This document shows positions 33,262 to 43,800 of a stretch of 55,145 bases of DNA, piece after piece. Origin of the DNA: an uncultured Flavobacteriales bacterium (lineage in GTDB: Bacteria; Bacteroidota; Bacteroidia; CAIKAF01); assembly GCA_903837495.1 (NCBI GenBank), contig CAILUT010000034.1:1-55145 (forward strand). Direction: 5' to 3'. The first letter of the stretch is position 1. The number at the start of each line of letters is the position of its first letter. Made by a program: the position numbers and the translations under genes. The notes under the pieces were generated by a model. The model was not told the DNA's origin. It searched no databases and was given only the letters and a program-made list of their open reading frames with translations.

Positions 33262-35679
33262 ATGGAAGACATGAAAGAAATGTTCGTGATTAAACGCGAC
33301 GGCCGTCGCGAAAGCGTCAAGTTCGATAAAATTACCGCCCGCATCATCAAGTTGATTTATGGATTAAACCCCATCTACGTTGACCCGATTAAGGTGGCCA
33401 TGAAGGTCATCAACGGCATGTACACCAGCATTACAACCTCCGACCTAGACAACCTAGCCGCTCAAGAAGCCGCGGCCATGTCGGTGGTTCACCCCGACTA
33501 CGCTTTGCTGGCAAGCCGCATCGCCGTTTCAAACCTGCACAAGGATACCGAAAAAAGCTTTTCTAAAAGCATCGATGCCCTATATCAATACGTGGACCCC
33601 ATGACCGGGCAGCCCGCGTCCTTGATTGCCCAAGACGTCTGGGAAATTATCCAGAAAAATGCCGAACTGCTCGACTCTACGCTGATCTACGACCGAGACT
33701 ACCATTTCGATTATTTTGGCTTCAAAACCCTGGAAAAATCCTACCTGCTCCGCCTTAAAGGAAAAGTAGCCGAACGCCCACAACACATGTACATGCGCGT
33801 GGCCATCGGCATCCACAAAGAAGACCTGCAAGCCGCCATCGAAACCTACCATTTGCTGAGCGAAGGCTGGTTTACCCACGCCACCCCTACCCTCTTCAAT
33901 TCCGGCACGCCCAAAGCCCAAATGTCCAGCTGCTTTTTGCTTCAAATGAAAGACGACAGCATCGATGGCATTTACGATACCCTTAAACAAACCGCAAAAA
34001 TCTCCCAATCGGCCGGAGGAATAGGCCTGGCTATTCATAAAATTCGCGCCAAAGGCTCCTACATCAAAGGCACCAACGGCACCTCAAACGGCATTGTGCC
34101 TATGCTGCGCGTGTTCAACGACACCGCCCGTTATGTGGACCAAGGCGGTGGCAAACGCAAAGGCTCCTTTGCCGTTTACATCGAACCCTGGCACGACGAC
34201 ATCATGGATTTCTTGGAACTGAAAAAAAATACCGGGCAAGAAGAACTGCGCACCCGTGATTTGTTCCTCGCTTTATGGATTCCCGACCTGTTTATGAAAC
34301 AGGTGAAAGACGATGGAGATTGGTACCTGTTCTGTCCACACGAATCGCCCGGACTCAATGAATCCCACAGCAAGGAATTTGAAAAACTGTACAACAACTA
34401 TGTTGCCGCCGGAAAATACCGCCGGAAAATCAAGGCCCGTACCCTGTGGACACGCATCATCGAATCGCAAGTCGAAACAGGTACCCCTTACATGCTGTTT
34501 AAAGACGCTGCCAACAGCAAAAGCAACCAACAAAACCTGGGAACCATTCAGTCCTCAAACCTCTGCACCGAAATCATTGAATACACGGCCCCCGACGAGG
34601 TTGCCGTATGCAACCTGGCTTCCGTCGCCCTTCCTAAATTCGTAAAAGAAGACAAAACCTTCGACCACGAACGCCTGTTCCAAATTACCTACACGGCAAC
34701 CCGTAACCTGAACCGCATCATCGACCGGAATTACTACCCCATCAAGGAAGCCCGAAACTCAAACATGCGGCACCGCCCCATCGGTCTCGGTGTTCAAGGA
34801 CTCGCCGATACCTTCGTGATGATGCGCATCGCCTTCGACTCAGACGAAGCTAAAAAACTCAACAAAGAGATTTTTGAAACCATCTACTACGCCGCCCTGA
34901 CTTGCTCTAAAGACCTAGCCAAAACCGAAGGCCATTACGAATCCTTCCCCGGATCACCCGCCAGCCAAGGTGTTTTGCAATACGATATGTGGAAGGTACA
35001 ACCCAGCAACCGTTGGGAATGGGACCTCCTGAAAGATGAAATTAAGCAGTATGGCCTGCGAAACTCCCTTCTTTTAGCTCCCATGCCCACCGCTTCAACA
35101 GCACAAATTCTTGGCAACAACGAGTGCTTCGAACCCTTTACCAGCAATATGTACATGCGGCGGGTGCTCTCGGGCGAATTCCCCATCGTCAACAAACACC
35201 TTCTCAGAGACCTCGTGCAACTCGGCCTCTGGAGCAACGACATGAAAAACAAAATCATGATCCACAACGGCTCCATTCAAAACATCGACGAAATCCCCGA
35301 TAACATCAAGGACATCTATAAAACGGTTTGGGAAATCAAACAAAAAGATTTAATCGATATGGCCGCCGACCGAGGCGCGTTTATCGACCAAAGCCAATCC
35401 CTGAACATCTTCATGGAAAGCCCAACCTATGCCAAAATGACCTCCCTGCACTTTTACGCCTGGGAAAAAGGACTCAAAACCGGCATGTACTACCTGCGCT
35501 CAAAAGCCGGAGCCGACGCCGTGCAATTCACCGTCGATAAATCCTCGGCCGCCGTCCCCAGCATTCAAGCAGAACAAGCCGAAACCCATACCATTTCCGA
35601 AGAAATAAACCCCGAGGTAATCAGCCAACTCTCTTGCTCCCTCGACAACCCCGAAGGCTGCGAAGCCTGCGGCTCCTAA
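33262..35679 (+). CDS. nrdA: Class Ia ribonucleotide reductase, alpha subunit
   Basis: This 805-residue catalytic subunit has an N-terminal ATP-cone ([23 protein letters not shown]), the catalytic barrel with [17 protein letters not shown] (Cys225-type), [26 protein letters not shown] and VCNLASVAL (active-site Cys region), [19 protein letters not shown], and a C-terminal redox Cys pair ending [15 protein letters not shown]. It reduces ribonucleoside diphosphates. It is transcribed with nrdB. There are no signs of an intein or intron, which are frequent in this gene. Confidence 0.95.
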   Translation: MEDMKEMFVIKRDGRRESVKFDKITARIIKLIYGLNPIYVDPIKVAMKVINGMYTSITTSDLDNLAAQEAAAMSVVHPDYALLASRIAVSNLHKDTEKSFSKSIDALYQYVDPMTGQPASLIAQDVWEIIQKNAELLDSTLIYDRDYHFDYFGFKTLEKSYLLRLKGKVAERPQHMYMRVAIGIHKEDLQAAIETYHLLSEGWFTHATPTLFNSGTPKAQMSSCFLLQMKDDSIDGIYDTLKQTAKISQSAGGIGLAIHKIRAKGSYIKGTNGTSNGIVPMLRVFNDTARYVDQGGGKRKGSFAVYIEPWHDDIMDFLELKKNTGQEELRTRDLFLALWIPDLFMKQVKDDGDWYLFCPHESPGLNESHSKEFEKLYNNYVAAGKYRRKIKARTLWTRIIESQVETGTPYMLFKDAANSKSNQQNLGTIQSSNLCTEIIEYTAPDEVAVCNLASVALPKFVKEDKTFDHERLFQITYTATRNLNRIIDRNYYPIKEARNSNMRHRPIGLGVQGLADTFVMMRIAFDSDEAKKLNKEIFETIYYAALTCSKDLAKTEGHYESFPGSPASQGVLQYDMWKVQPSNRWEWDLLKDEIKQYGLRNSLLLAPMPTASTAQILGNNECFEPFTSNMYMRRVLSGEFPIVNKHLLRDLVQLGLWSNDMKNKIMIHNGSIQNIDEIPDNIKDIYKTVWEIKQKDLIDMAADRGAFIDQSQSLNIFMESPTYAKMTSLHFYAWEKGLKTGMYYLRSKAGADAVQFTVDKSSAAVPSIQAEQAETHTISEEINPEVISQLSCSLDNPEGCEACGS

Positions 35680-35755
35680 TGCATTTTCGGTCAAACCAAC
35701 AACAGCAAACATCCAGACGCATTCCTTTGCACAAATCCCCTTGGAATGATTTTTG

Positions 35756-35763
35756 TAGCTTTG
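35756..35763 (+). promoter_or_regulatory. Bacteroidota -7 element (TAGCTTTG) inside the 5' open frame of the SPOR-like gene
   Basis: This exact TAnnTTTG match supports ATG 35770, seven bases downstream, rather than ATG 35746, which lies upstream of the element. Confidence 0.45.
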
Positions 35764-35769
35764 CAAAGC

Positions 35770-36186
35770 ATGCACACGTCTTTACTTGTCTTCCTGTTCT
35801 TTTTCCCAACACTGGGCATCCTTGCCCAGCTCGACAGCACACCCGTCCTTAAGGGTGCCGACTTGCAGTATTCTGGAAACCTAGAATCCCAAATATGGGC
35901 ATTCAAAGAAACCCAACGAAATCAATTCTACAAAGGGTACAGCGTACAAATTCTAAGTGCCAGCGGCCCTACTGCCCTGCAAGATCTCTCCGTTCTAAAA
36001 CAAACCTTTTTACAAAAATACCCCAAAGTACCCCTAAATGAAATCTGGGAAGCCCCCAACTGGAAACTCCGGGTAGGCGAATTTCGAAGCCGGTTCAATG
36101 CCGCCGTTTACCGGCAATATCTGTTGGGCGAATTCCCCAGAGCCTATGTGGTAGAAGGCGAATTGCGCAAGCGTTCAAAACGATGA
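35770..36186 (+). CDS. Exported SPOR-like protein
   Basis: The protein has 138 residues from ATG 35770, giving signal peptide MHTSLLVFLFFFPTLGILAQ. The mature domain (GYSVQILSASGPTALQDLSVL ... WKLRVGEFRSRFNAAVYRQYL) follows the SPOR pattern of a V/I-Q-I strand, a helix, and an R-V-G-x-F/Y strand. SPOR domains bind denuded peptidoglycan glycans at division sites. It overlaps nadD by four bases (ATGA). Confidence 0.7.
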   Translation: MHTSLLVFLFFFPTLGILAQLDSTPVLKGADLQYSGNLESQIWAFKETQRNQFYKGYSVQILSASGPTALQDLSVLKQTFLQKYPKVPLNEIWEAPNWKLRVGEFRSRFNAAVYRQYLLGEFPRAYVVEGELRKRSKR

Positions 36187-36767
36187 GCCAACCCAAAAAC
36201 ATTGCTCTTTATTTTGGCACCTTTAACCCCGTTCACATTGGCCATATGGCTATGGCGAACTTCCTGGTGAACGAGGCCCCAGTTCATGCCCTTTGGTTTG
36301 TCGTTACCCCGCAAAATCCCCTCAAACCCGCTACCGGTTTGCTGCCCGATTACCAACGGTTGGAACTTCTGAAACGAGCCGTAGGCGACGACCTTCGATT
36401 TCGGGTCTCGGACGTTGAATTTAAACTCCCCAAACCCAATTACACCGCCTATACCCTCCTCAAACTCTCCGAAACCTATCCCCAATACCGTTTTTGGCTG
36501 GTCATGGGTGCCGATAACCTTCAGAACTTCCATAAATGGAAAAATACCGAGTACATCCTAAACAACCACCGCATTCTCATGCTGCCACGCCCCGGATTCA
36601 ACGGCGGAGATTGGATTAAACACCCTGCAGTTACTACGCTAAACGCCCCACAAATCGAAGTCTCCGCCACCTTCATCCGGCAATCCATCGCTCAAGGAAA
36701 AGACGTTCGACATTTTATGCCAGAACCCGCCTTTAAATACCTCGACGAAATGAATTTCTTTCGCTAG
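36183..36767 (+). CDS. nadD: Nicotinate-nucleotide adenylyltransferase
   Basis: This 194-residue nucleotidyltransferase has IALYFGTFNPVHIGHMAMA (HxGH active site), VVTPQNPLKP, a YRFWLVMGADNLQNFHKW motif and the ISxTxIR-type signature VSATFIRQSI near the C-terminus. It adenylates nicotinate mononucleotide in NAD synthesis. It is translationally coupled to the SPOR-like gene. Confidence 0.93.
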   Translation: MSQPKNIALYFGTFNPVHIGHMAMANFLVNEAPVHALWFVVTPQNPLKPATGLLPDYQRLELLKRAVGDDLRFRVSDVEFKLPKPNYTAYTLLKLSETYPQYRFWLVMGADNLQNFHKWKNTEYILNNHRILMLPRPGFNGGDWIKHPAVTTLNAPQIEVSATFIRQSIAQGKDVRHFMPEPAFKYLDEMNFFR

Positions 36768-36789
36768 CCCAGAACTCGATTTTCTGTCT

Positions 36790-36797
36790 TATCTTTG
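36790..36797 (+). promoter_or_regulatory. Bacteroidota -7 element (TATCTTTG) for the lipoprotein gene
   Basis: This is an exact TAnnTTTG match 23 bases upstream of ATG 36821. Confidence 0.5.
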
Positions 36798-36820
36798 AAT
36801 AAATATAATCCGACTTTCGC

Positions 36821-37507
36821 ATGAAACGCATCCTCGGTTACTTAAGCCTAATTGCCGGCTTTATCTTATTCTTCTCTTGCGACAACGGGGCAGGCGATTG
36901 CCAAAAAAATTGGTACGTAAGCCTACGAAACCCCTCAGCCATCGTTGAAATTGATACCCTGAACGACGAACTTTCCATGCAAATGGAAAACCCCTCGGGT
37001 GTGGACGCAGAAACCTATCAGCGCACCGTCAGCGGCGACTTCAATTTCCGCATCGATTTCCGAAACTTCGCCCGGCCAAACCTAACCGACGAAATTTCCT
37101 ACGCAGCCCTAGTTCTCTACGACCCCACCGTTCCCGACACCATCGTCGATACCTCTATCGTCATGGCCGGAATCATGAACGGCAAACTCTTCGCCGTTGC
37201 TACTGTATCCGATACCGTGTACAAAAACACCAACGGCAACAAAGGCATATTTAACGTGCGCCGCACCGGAAACTTGATTACCGTAAAATCCATCAGCGGC
37301 TTCGATACCGCCGTCATCGAACGCGTTTACAAAGCCCAGCCCAGCCGCATCGGCTTCCGCATCGGTACCCTCGACTCCTCCAGCTCTGCCAGCGGCATGC
37401 TCGGCATTAAAATCACCAACTTCGAAGTCATCACCGGCGCCAATCAAGGCCTAAATCCCATCGTCTCCGACGACTTCAAATGCAACTCGCTCGGCAAAAA
37501 AGACTAA
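36821..37507 (+). CDS. Hypothetical lipoprotein
   Basis: This 228-residue protein has a lipoprotein signal, MKRILGYLSLIAGFILFFSCDNG, with the lipidated Cys at residue 20 or so. The mature part is beta-rich and looks like a jelly-roll or concanavalin-like sandwich (DFNFRIDFRNFARP, GKLFAVATVSDTVYK, SRIGFRIGTLDSS, LGIKITNFEVITG). I recognise no family. It has its own promoter element and a clean terminator, so it is a single-gene unit. Confidence 0.75.
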   Translation: MKRILGYLSLIAGFILFFSCDNGAGDCQKNWYVSLRNPSAIVEIDTLNDELSMQMENPSGVDAETYQRTVSGDFNFRIDFRNFARPNLTDEISYAALVLYDPTVPDTIVDTSIVMAGIMNGKLFAVATVSDTVYKNTNGNKGIFNVRRTGNLITVKSISGFDTAVIERVYKAQPSRIGFRIGTLDSSSSASGMLGIKITNFEVITGANQGLNPIVSDDFKCNSLGKKD

Positions 37508-37530
37508 CTTTTTGGCTTTAATTTAAATTC

Positions 37531-37567
37531 AAGCCCTGAAGTTTCAACTTTGGGGCTTTTTTTATGG
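37531..37567 (+). terminator. Rho-independent terminator
   Basis: Stem AAGCCC..AAGTT / AACTT..GGGCTT with a two-base internal mismatch, followed by a T-run, starts 23 bases after the lipoprotein stop. Confidence 0.8.
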
Positions 37568-37715
37568 GCGGCAGCCGGGCTTTCCGGGCTAGTCCGCACC
37601 TTAAGGCGGGGCAGTGCAGGCCCCAAAGTAGCTCCTAAAGTCGCTCTTTGGGGCGCTTTCTGCCAACCGCCTTAAGTTTTGCGGGCTAGCCTCGTCAATC
37701 CCTGCCGCAAGCCAA
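37561..37715 (+). repeat. GC-rich dispersed repeat, subfamily B, copy 5
   Basis: It starts GGCAGCCGGGCTTTCC, has the core GTAGCTCCTAAAGTCGCTC, and ends CTCGTCAATCCCTGCCGC. It matches 18440-18605 in reverse complement. It lies between the lipoprotein terminator and the tRNA-Ser locus. Confidence 0.8.
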
Positions 37716-37769
37716 CACAAGTAAAATACCAACTCGAATTCAGTGCGGATTCTACCCACTCACCCCTCC

Positions 37770-37824
37770 AAAAAAAAGGACCGCAACGTTCGTTGCGGCC
37801 CTTAAGCTTGGCGGAGAGGGGATT
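37770..37824 (-). repeat. Duplicated tRNA-Ser 3' end plus terminator (copy without tRNA)
   Basis: This segment repeats 37930-37989 with an offset of 162 bases: the terminator hairpin (GGACCGCAAC pairing with GTTGCGGCC) and the first bases of the tRNA-Ser 3' end GGCGGAGAGGGG. The tRNA body is absent here. This is the arrangement expected after a tRNA-targeted insertion and loss, or a local duplication. Confidence 0.75.
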
Positions 37825-37929
37825 ACGCTGCGCGCGTTCCCTAAAGGGGGGGGCAACAAGCTCAAGGGCAGCGCTCCGCGCTCCCTTTTTTTGGGGCCTT
37901 GCTTACCGATGCACGCATCGGACGCCGGC

Positions 37930-37962
37930 CCAAAAAAAAGGACCGCAACCTTCGTTGCGGCC
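37930..37962 (-). terminator. Terminator after tRNA-Ser
   Basis: On the minus strand GGGCCGCAAC-GAAG-GTTGCGGTCC is followed by TTTTTTTT. It is 12 bases past the tRNA 3' end. Confidence 0.8.
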
Positions 37963-37970
37963 CTTAAGCT

Positions 37971-38061
<91 letters not shown>

Positions 38062-38128
38062 AAAAAAATTCTTTAGGCAATATTCCCCAAAGCGGGACGC
38101 GAAAATACAAAAAAAGGCGTAGGCCAGA

Positions 38129-39160
38129 CTATTCCGAGTATTCTCCCGATAGATTCCTTTGCATAATTCGCTGAACCCCTTCCAAATCTGCAGCTTGGCC
38201 CAAGGCGTGCATGCACTTAACCATGGCCGCTTCAAAACTTAAATCCCGGCCATTAAAAACGCCCAAATCCTGCATGGCCTTGCCTGTTTTGTATTTTCCA
38301 GGCAGCAAACTGCCATGCCAACACTGGCTAATTTGCATTACAAAAACCCCCGCCTGCAACCAGCGTCGAATTTGCTCCATCAAACCCACATCAAAAGGAG
38401 CATTGCCAAAACCGAAGGTTTCAAGCACCACGGCACGCACCTGTTGATTCAAACCCCAATGCTCAAAAATAGAGGCCGGTATTCCAGGAAATAAACGCAA
38501 GGGCAATACCGCCGCATCCATGTCGGGAAAAAACTGCAGTTCCTCCATTTTAGGCCGCCAAAGGGCTGCCAAATTAAATTGAATGTCCACTCCTGCCTCA
38601 GCCAACACCGGGTAATTGGGCGACACGTAAGCATGAAAATGCTCGGTGCTGTACTTCCGAATTCGGTTGCCCCGAAACAATTTGTATTCAAAATAAACGG
38701 CCACCTCCTGCAACATGGGCGCTCCATCGTGCTGCGTCGCAGCTACTTCAATGGCCGACAATACATTCTCCTTTCCGTCGGTGCGAATTTTTCCTATGGG
38801 AAGTTGACTGCCCGTCAATACCACAGGTTTACGCAGCCCCTGAAGCATAAAACTTAGGGCCGAGGCCGTGTAAGCCATGGTGTCGGTACCGTGCAACACC
38901 ACAAAGCCATCTACCGATTCATGGTGCGTATAAATATGCCGGCCCATGGCAGCCCAATCTGCAGGCCGCATGTCTGAACTGTCTTTGGGCTCCCCCACCG
39001 AAACCACTTCTATATCCACATCCAATCGGCCCAATTCTGGAATGTGCTGGTGTAAATGCTCAAAATTAATGGGGTGCAAGCCGCCTTCCAAAGGCAATTC
39101 TACACTGCCAATGGTGCCACCTGTGTACATCAAATGGATTAAAGGGCGCTTGGTTAACAT
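38129..39160 (-). CDS. ansA: L-asparaginase, type I
   Basis: This 343-residue protein has the two catalytic threonine motifs: MYTGGTIGS near the N-terminus and VVLHGTDTMAYTASALSFML at about 85-105, plus KPVVLTGSQLPIG and the Lys-containing RTDGKENVLSA. It has no signal peptide, matching cytoplasmic type I rather than periplasmic type II. It hydrolyses asparagine to aspartate and ammonia. The TatD gene lies 79 bases upstream on the same strand. Confidence 0.9.
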   Translation of the reverse strand: MLTKRPLIHLMYTGGTIGSVELPLEGGLHPINFEHLHQHIPELGRLDVDIEVVSVGEPKDSSDMRPADWAAMGRHIYTHHESVDGFVVLHGTDTMAYTASALSFMLQGLRKPVVLTGSQLPIGKIRTDGKENVLSAIEVAATQHDGAPMLQEVAVYFEYKLFRGNRIRKYSTEHFHAYVSPNYPVLAEAGVDIQFNLAALWRPKMEELQFFPDMDAAVLPLRLFPGIPASIFEHWGLNQQVRAVVLETFGFGNAPFDVGLMEQIRRWLQAGVFVMQISQCWHGSLLPGKYKTGKAMQDLGVFNGRDLSFEAAMVKCMHALGQAADLEGVQRIMQRNLSGEYSE

Positions 39161-39239
39161 GGATTTAGTTTGTTTTAAGAGAAAAACGGCCGCGTTCTTG
39201 AAGCAAAGTTCTGAATTTTCTTCTGCGCATTCCGAAATG

Positions 39240-40019
39240 TCATGCAGATAATTTCGGATACACCTTTAATGCATTTTCGAAGGTGGTTTCAATTACTTCT
39301 TGCGGATGACAAGAACACGCCTGAGCAACAACCTGAACCACCTCCGATAACCAAGCTGGCTCATTGCGTTTTCCCCGGTGGGGAACTGGCGGCAAATAAG
39401 GACTGTCGGTTTCCAATACCACCCTGCTTAAGCCAACCTTTGAAAGAACTTCCCTTAACTCGGTTTGTTTGTACGTAACCACGCCCCCAATACCAATGTA
39501 CATATCCAAATCAAACACCTGTACCGCTTCAGCATAATTCCCACCAAAGCAATGAAAAACCCCGCCCAAATCCGGCCGAAATTCCCGCAAGGCAGCCACC
39601 GTTTCGGCATGGGCGTTTCGGGTGTGCAAACATACCGGCAAACCCATTTTTTGGGCCTTTTGAAACTGAACTTGCAAGGCCTGCAATTGCAGCTCTAAGG
39701 TGGTTTTATCCCAATATAAATCCAGCCCAATCTCCCCTACCGCAAGCCAATCTGCTTCGGATTCATGCTTCCACAATTCGGCAATTTGTTCTTCCCAATT
39801 CACTTGAACTGAACAGGGGTGCAAACCCAACATTCCAAAACACCAATCCGATTGGTCCTGAAGCAAACGAAGAATGGGCGCCAAGGTGTCTTCATCTACA
39901 TTTGGTAAAATGCATGCCACAACGCCTTGAGCCTCAGCTCGGGAACGCATCCCTTCCCAATCCGCATCAAACCGTTTGTCGTTCAAATGGGCATGCGTGT
40001 CAATGATTCCCAGCTTCAT
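39240..40019 (-). CDS. TatD-family metal-dependent hydrolase / DNase
   Basis: This 259-residue TIM-barrel protein has all TatD metal motifs: IDTHAHLNDKRF, MLGLHPCSV, GEIGLDLYWD, PVCLHTRNAH, VFHCFGGNY and LETDSPYLPPVPHRGKRNEP. Family members are 3'-5' DNases or related phosphoesterases. Length and motif order are standard. It is transcribed with ansA. Confidence 0.92.
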   Translation of the reverse strand: MKLGIIDTHAHLNDKRFDADWEGMRSRAEAQGVVACILPNVDEDTLAPILRLLQDQSDWCFGMLGLHPCSVQVNWEEQIAELWKHESEADWLAVGEIGLDLYWDKTTLELQLQALQVQFQKAQKMGLPVCLHTRNAHAETVAALREFRPDLGGVFHCFGGNYAEAVQVFDLDMYIGIGGVVTYKQTELREVLSKVGLSRVVLETDSPYLPPVPHRGKRNEPAWLSEVVQVVAQACSCHPQEVIETTFENALKVYPKLSA

Positions 40020-40181
40020 AGGGGCAAACCTACACAGAAATCAGGAAGCAAGAACCTGCCTCCATTTGATTTCGTAAAAAGTCCTAAAAAACAATCCTGT
40101 TGTGTATATTTGTATCCTGCTTTAAAAATTCACCGGCCTATAGAACACGTATATCCCACCAACCAGTTGTTTTTAATGCCC

Positions 40182-40215
40182 TTTGGGGTTTTGTTTGACG
40201 TTTAGGATATTTTTG
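40182..40215 (+). promoter_or_regulatory. Bacteroidota promoter (TTTG, 22 bp spacer, TATTTTTG) for ruvA-sprA
   Basis: TTTG at 40182-40185 and TATTTTTG at 40208-40215 are well spaced, but the ATG at 40220 is only four bases later. This implies leaderless or near-leaderless translation if correct. A further TATATTTG at 40105-40112 could be an upstream alternative start point. Confidence 0.45.
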
Positions 40216-40219
40216 CCGG

Positions 40220-40810
40220 ATGATTACCCATTTACAAGGTTCTATTGTAGAAATAACTCCGACCCATGCCGTGGTTGAATGCCAAGGTGTCGGTTATCAG
40301 GTTTTTATTTCCCTCCAAACCTACGATTTAATTCAGTCGTGGAAGCAAGGAAAACTCCTAGTGCACCAAATCATTCGAGAAGACGCCCATCAACTCTATG
40401 GTTTTGCCGAAGAAAGCGAACGCGAGATGTTTCGACTTTTGATTGGAGTTTCGGGGGTAGGTGCAGCCACCGCCCGCATGATTTTGTCTGCAAGTTCTGT
40501 GGCAGACCTACAACATACCATTTTGCGCGAAGATGTCGCCTCTTTAAAGCGCATCAAAGGAATTGGCGCCCGTTCAGCAGAACGAATCATTGTGGATTTG
40601 AAAGACAAAGTAGGCAAAGTTGTGCCTTCAGATTTTAGTGGAACAGCTGCTCAGATTGATGCTCCTGTTCGGCAAGAAGCCACACTGGCCCTGCTAGCGC
40701 TCGGATTTACCCGAGCCACCATTGAAAAAGCCCTAGATCGTGTTTCCAAAGAATCGCCCGGAAACGAACCGGTCGAAACCTGGATTCGCAAAGCACTTAA
40801 CTTTTTGTAA
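40220..40810 (+). CDS. ruvA: Holliday junction branch migration protein RuvA
   Basis: This 196-residue protein has the N-terminal OB-fold (MITHLQGSIVEITPTHAVVECQGVGYQVFIS), helix-hairpin-helix repeats (LIGVSGVGAATARMIL and LKRIKGIGARSAERIIVDLKDKV), and the C-terminal RuvB-contacting domain (EATLALLALGFTRATIEKALDRV). It tetramerises on Holliday junctions and loads RuvB. The sprA reading frame begins 7 bases after its stop, as is common in Bacteroidota. Confidence 0.95.
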   Translation: MITHLQGSIVEITPTHAVVECQGVGYQVFISLQTYDLIQSWKQGKLLVHQIIREDAHQLYGFAEESEREMFRLLIGVSGVGAATARMILSASSVADLQHTILREDVASLKRIKGIGARSAERIIVDLKDKVGKVVPSDFSGTAAQIDAPVRQEATLALLALGFTRATIEKALDRVSKESPGNEPVETWIRKALNFL

Positions 40811-40817
40811 CGTTCCG

Positions 40818-43800
40818 GTGCAAAGCCTCTCAAAACATAGGTCAATCCCGTTCTACCATTTGTTGCAATGGCTTATGCTCTTGCTGCTGCTGGGCTCACA
40901 GGCGGCAACGGCTCAGGTCGATACCAACAACCACCACCTTATGGGCGGAGAAGGACAGGTTGAAGAAGAAACCGTTTATGACCCCGACCTACAGCAATAC
41001 ATCGTTATTCGAAGGGCCGGCGGTGCCGAACTCTCCCGACAGTATTTGTCCGAAAAAGAATACCGGACTCGGCAATCCGCCCGAGAAATCATGGATTACT
41101 GGAAAAAGAAGGAAAAAGAAAAATCCGGCGGAAAAGAATCCAATTCCCTAATCCCTAAAATTAACCTGGCAAACATCCCAGCAGGCCTAGGTAAAATCGA
41201 CATTCGAGCCAATGGATCGGCCGAACTGATTATGGGTATTCGAGTAAATTCCAATCAAAACCCCAGCATACCCCTAGCACAACGCACCATCACTACTTTC
41301 CAATTCGACCAGAACATTCAGGTGAACGTATCCGGGTCCATCGGCGATAAAATTAAATTGGGAACGAATTTTAACACCGAAGCCGTTTTTGCCTTTGAAA
41401 ATCAGCTGGACCTAAAATACGAGGGGGGCGAAGACGATATTTTGCAGTTGCTTGAATTCGGCAACGTCAACATGGGCCTAACAGGCCAACTTATTCAAGG
41501 CTCATCTTCCTTATTTGGGGTAAAAAATAAGCTGAAGTTTGGACGCTGGGAAATTACCAGCGTGTTCAGCCAGCAGCAAGGGCAACGACAAAACATCACC
41601 GTACAAGGCGGAGCCCAAATCACCGAATTTGATTTGCCGGCATCCAAATACGAAGCCAATCGACATTACTTTTTAGGAGATTATTTTAAAAACAACTACG
41701 ACCAAGCAAACCAAACACTGCCCTACATTACCTCGCCGGTCAACATTACCCGGATAGAAGTATGGGTAACCAACCGAATCAATGCCACCGAAAACATCCG
41801 AAACATCGTGGCCATTCTTCCCCTAGGCGAAACCCTGCCAAACCCCTCCGCTTACCCTTCAAATGGAGTCAATAATTTCGATCCGGCAGGACTTGCCCCT
41901 CAAGTGCGCGACATTACCTCCCAATATTTGTTCAATCAACTCAACAATGGAACCCAAATTGAAAAATTAACCAACGCCCGCTTGTTGGGCCCAAACGAAT
42001 ACACCTTTAATCCGCTGTTGGGGTACATTTCGTTAAATCAGTCCCTAAATGCCGACGAAGTGCTGGCCGTGTCTTTTGAATTTACCGCAGGAAGCCAAAC
42101 CTATAAGGTGGGCGAATTCTCGCAAGACTTGTCCAGCCCCTCGGCATTGGTCGTTAAATTGCTGAAATCCTCAAACCTAGACATCAACGAGGCCAACTGG
42201 CCCTGGATGATGAAAAACATCTATTCCATTGGCGGTTACAACATTGGACAACAAGATTTTACCCTAAATATTCTATATCAAGACACCGAAACCGGAGTAA
42301 AAGTCAATTACTTTCCCAATGCACCCGGCGTCAGCGGAACACCCCTGCTTCAATTGTTCAATTTAGACCGATTAAACCCCCAAGGGGACCAACAAAAAGA
42401 CGGATTTTTTGATTTTCTGGAAGGAAAAACCATCGTAGCCCAAAACGGACGGATTATTTTTCCCGTGGCCGAACCCTTTTCTGCACGCTATTTAAGTCAA
42501 ATCTTTGCCAAGGCCAACCAATCCAACCCTGGCCTAGACATTCAGGCCATGACCGAACGCTATGCCTTTGACCAACTCTACGAGAACATTCAAGAACTGG
42601 CCGAATTAAACCAAGAAAAAAACCGCTTTTACCTGGGGGGCAGCTACAAAGGCGCCAGCGGTTCCGAAATCAGCCTAAACGCCTTTAACGTACCTCAAGG
42701 TTCGGTAACCGTTACGGCCGGAGGCCAAACCCTGCTCGAAAATACCCACTATACCGTAGATTATGCCATCGGGCGGGTTCGAATCATCGACGACGGAATT
42801 TTAAGCTCCGGATTGCCCATCAACATCTCGATGGAAAACAACGCCACCTTTAACATCCAGCAAAAACGCCTGATGGGAACCCATGTGGACTATAAACTCA
42901 GCAAAAACCTGGTGGCCGGAGCCACCATCATGAACCTGAGCGAATTGCCACTCACTCAAAAAATTGACATTGGAAATGAGCCGGTCAACAACACCATTTG
43001 GGGGCTTGATTTGAATTTTACCCGAGAACTCCCTTTTATTACCCGCTTGATCGACAAAATACCCGGCATCGACACCAAAGCCCCTTCCCTGCTCACCTTT
43101 AATGGAGAATTCGCCCACCTAATCCCAGGCTTCAATGGAGTTATCGATGCCAACGGCGAAAATGGTGTGTCTTACATTGACGACTTTGAAGCCGCCGAAA
43201 CCGCCATCGAAATCAAAAGCCCCATCCAATGGAAATTGGGCTCGGTCCCTCAAACCAATCCTGCATTCCCCAATGGCGATTTCTTTGATGATTTGCGCTA
43301 TGGATTCAATCGGGCCAAACTCACTTGGTTCACTTTAGACCCCCTCTTTTTTAGGCAAAATACCCAAACCCCTGCCAACGTTTCAAACGACCCCCTTATG
43401 CGGGCCAACAATTACCTGCGCGAAGTACGCCCCATGGAAGTCTTCCCAGGATTCCAACCCAACTATACCCAACAGCAAATTAACCAACAGATCTTTGATA
43501 TTCAATTCTATCCCTCCGAACGCGGCCCCTACAATTTCGACATCAACAATTTTGACGAAAACATAAGCGACCGGGTAGGCCTTAAAAACCCTAAAAGCAA
43601 CTTCGGCCTGCTGATGCGGCGCATGGAAACCACCAACTGGGATGCCGCCAACATTGCCTATATTGAATTTTGGTTGATGGACCCCTATCAGGCCAACGAC
43701 CTAAACCAACTAAAAGAATGGGATGTAGGAATACCAGGAGCCACCAACAAAAACCTGCTTCCCGGCGGCGGCGGCGACCTTTTGCTCCAAGTAGGAAACC

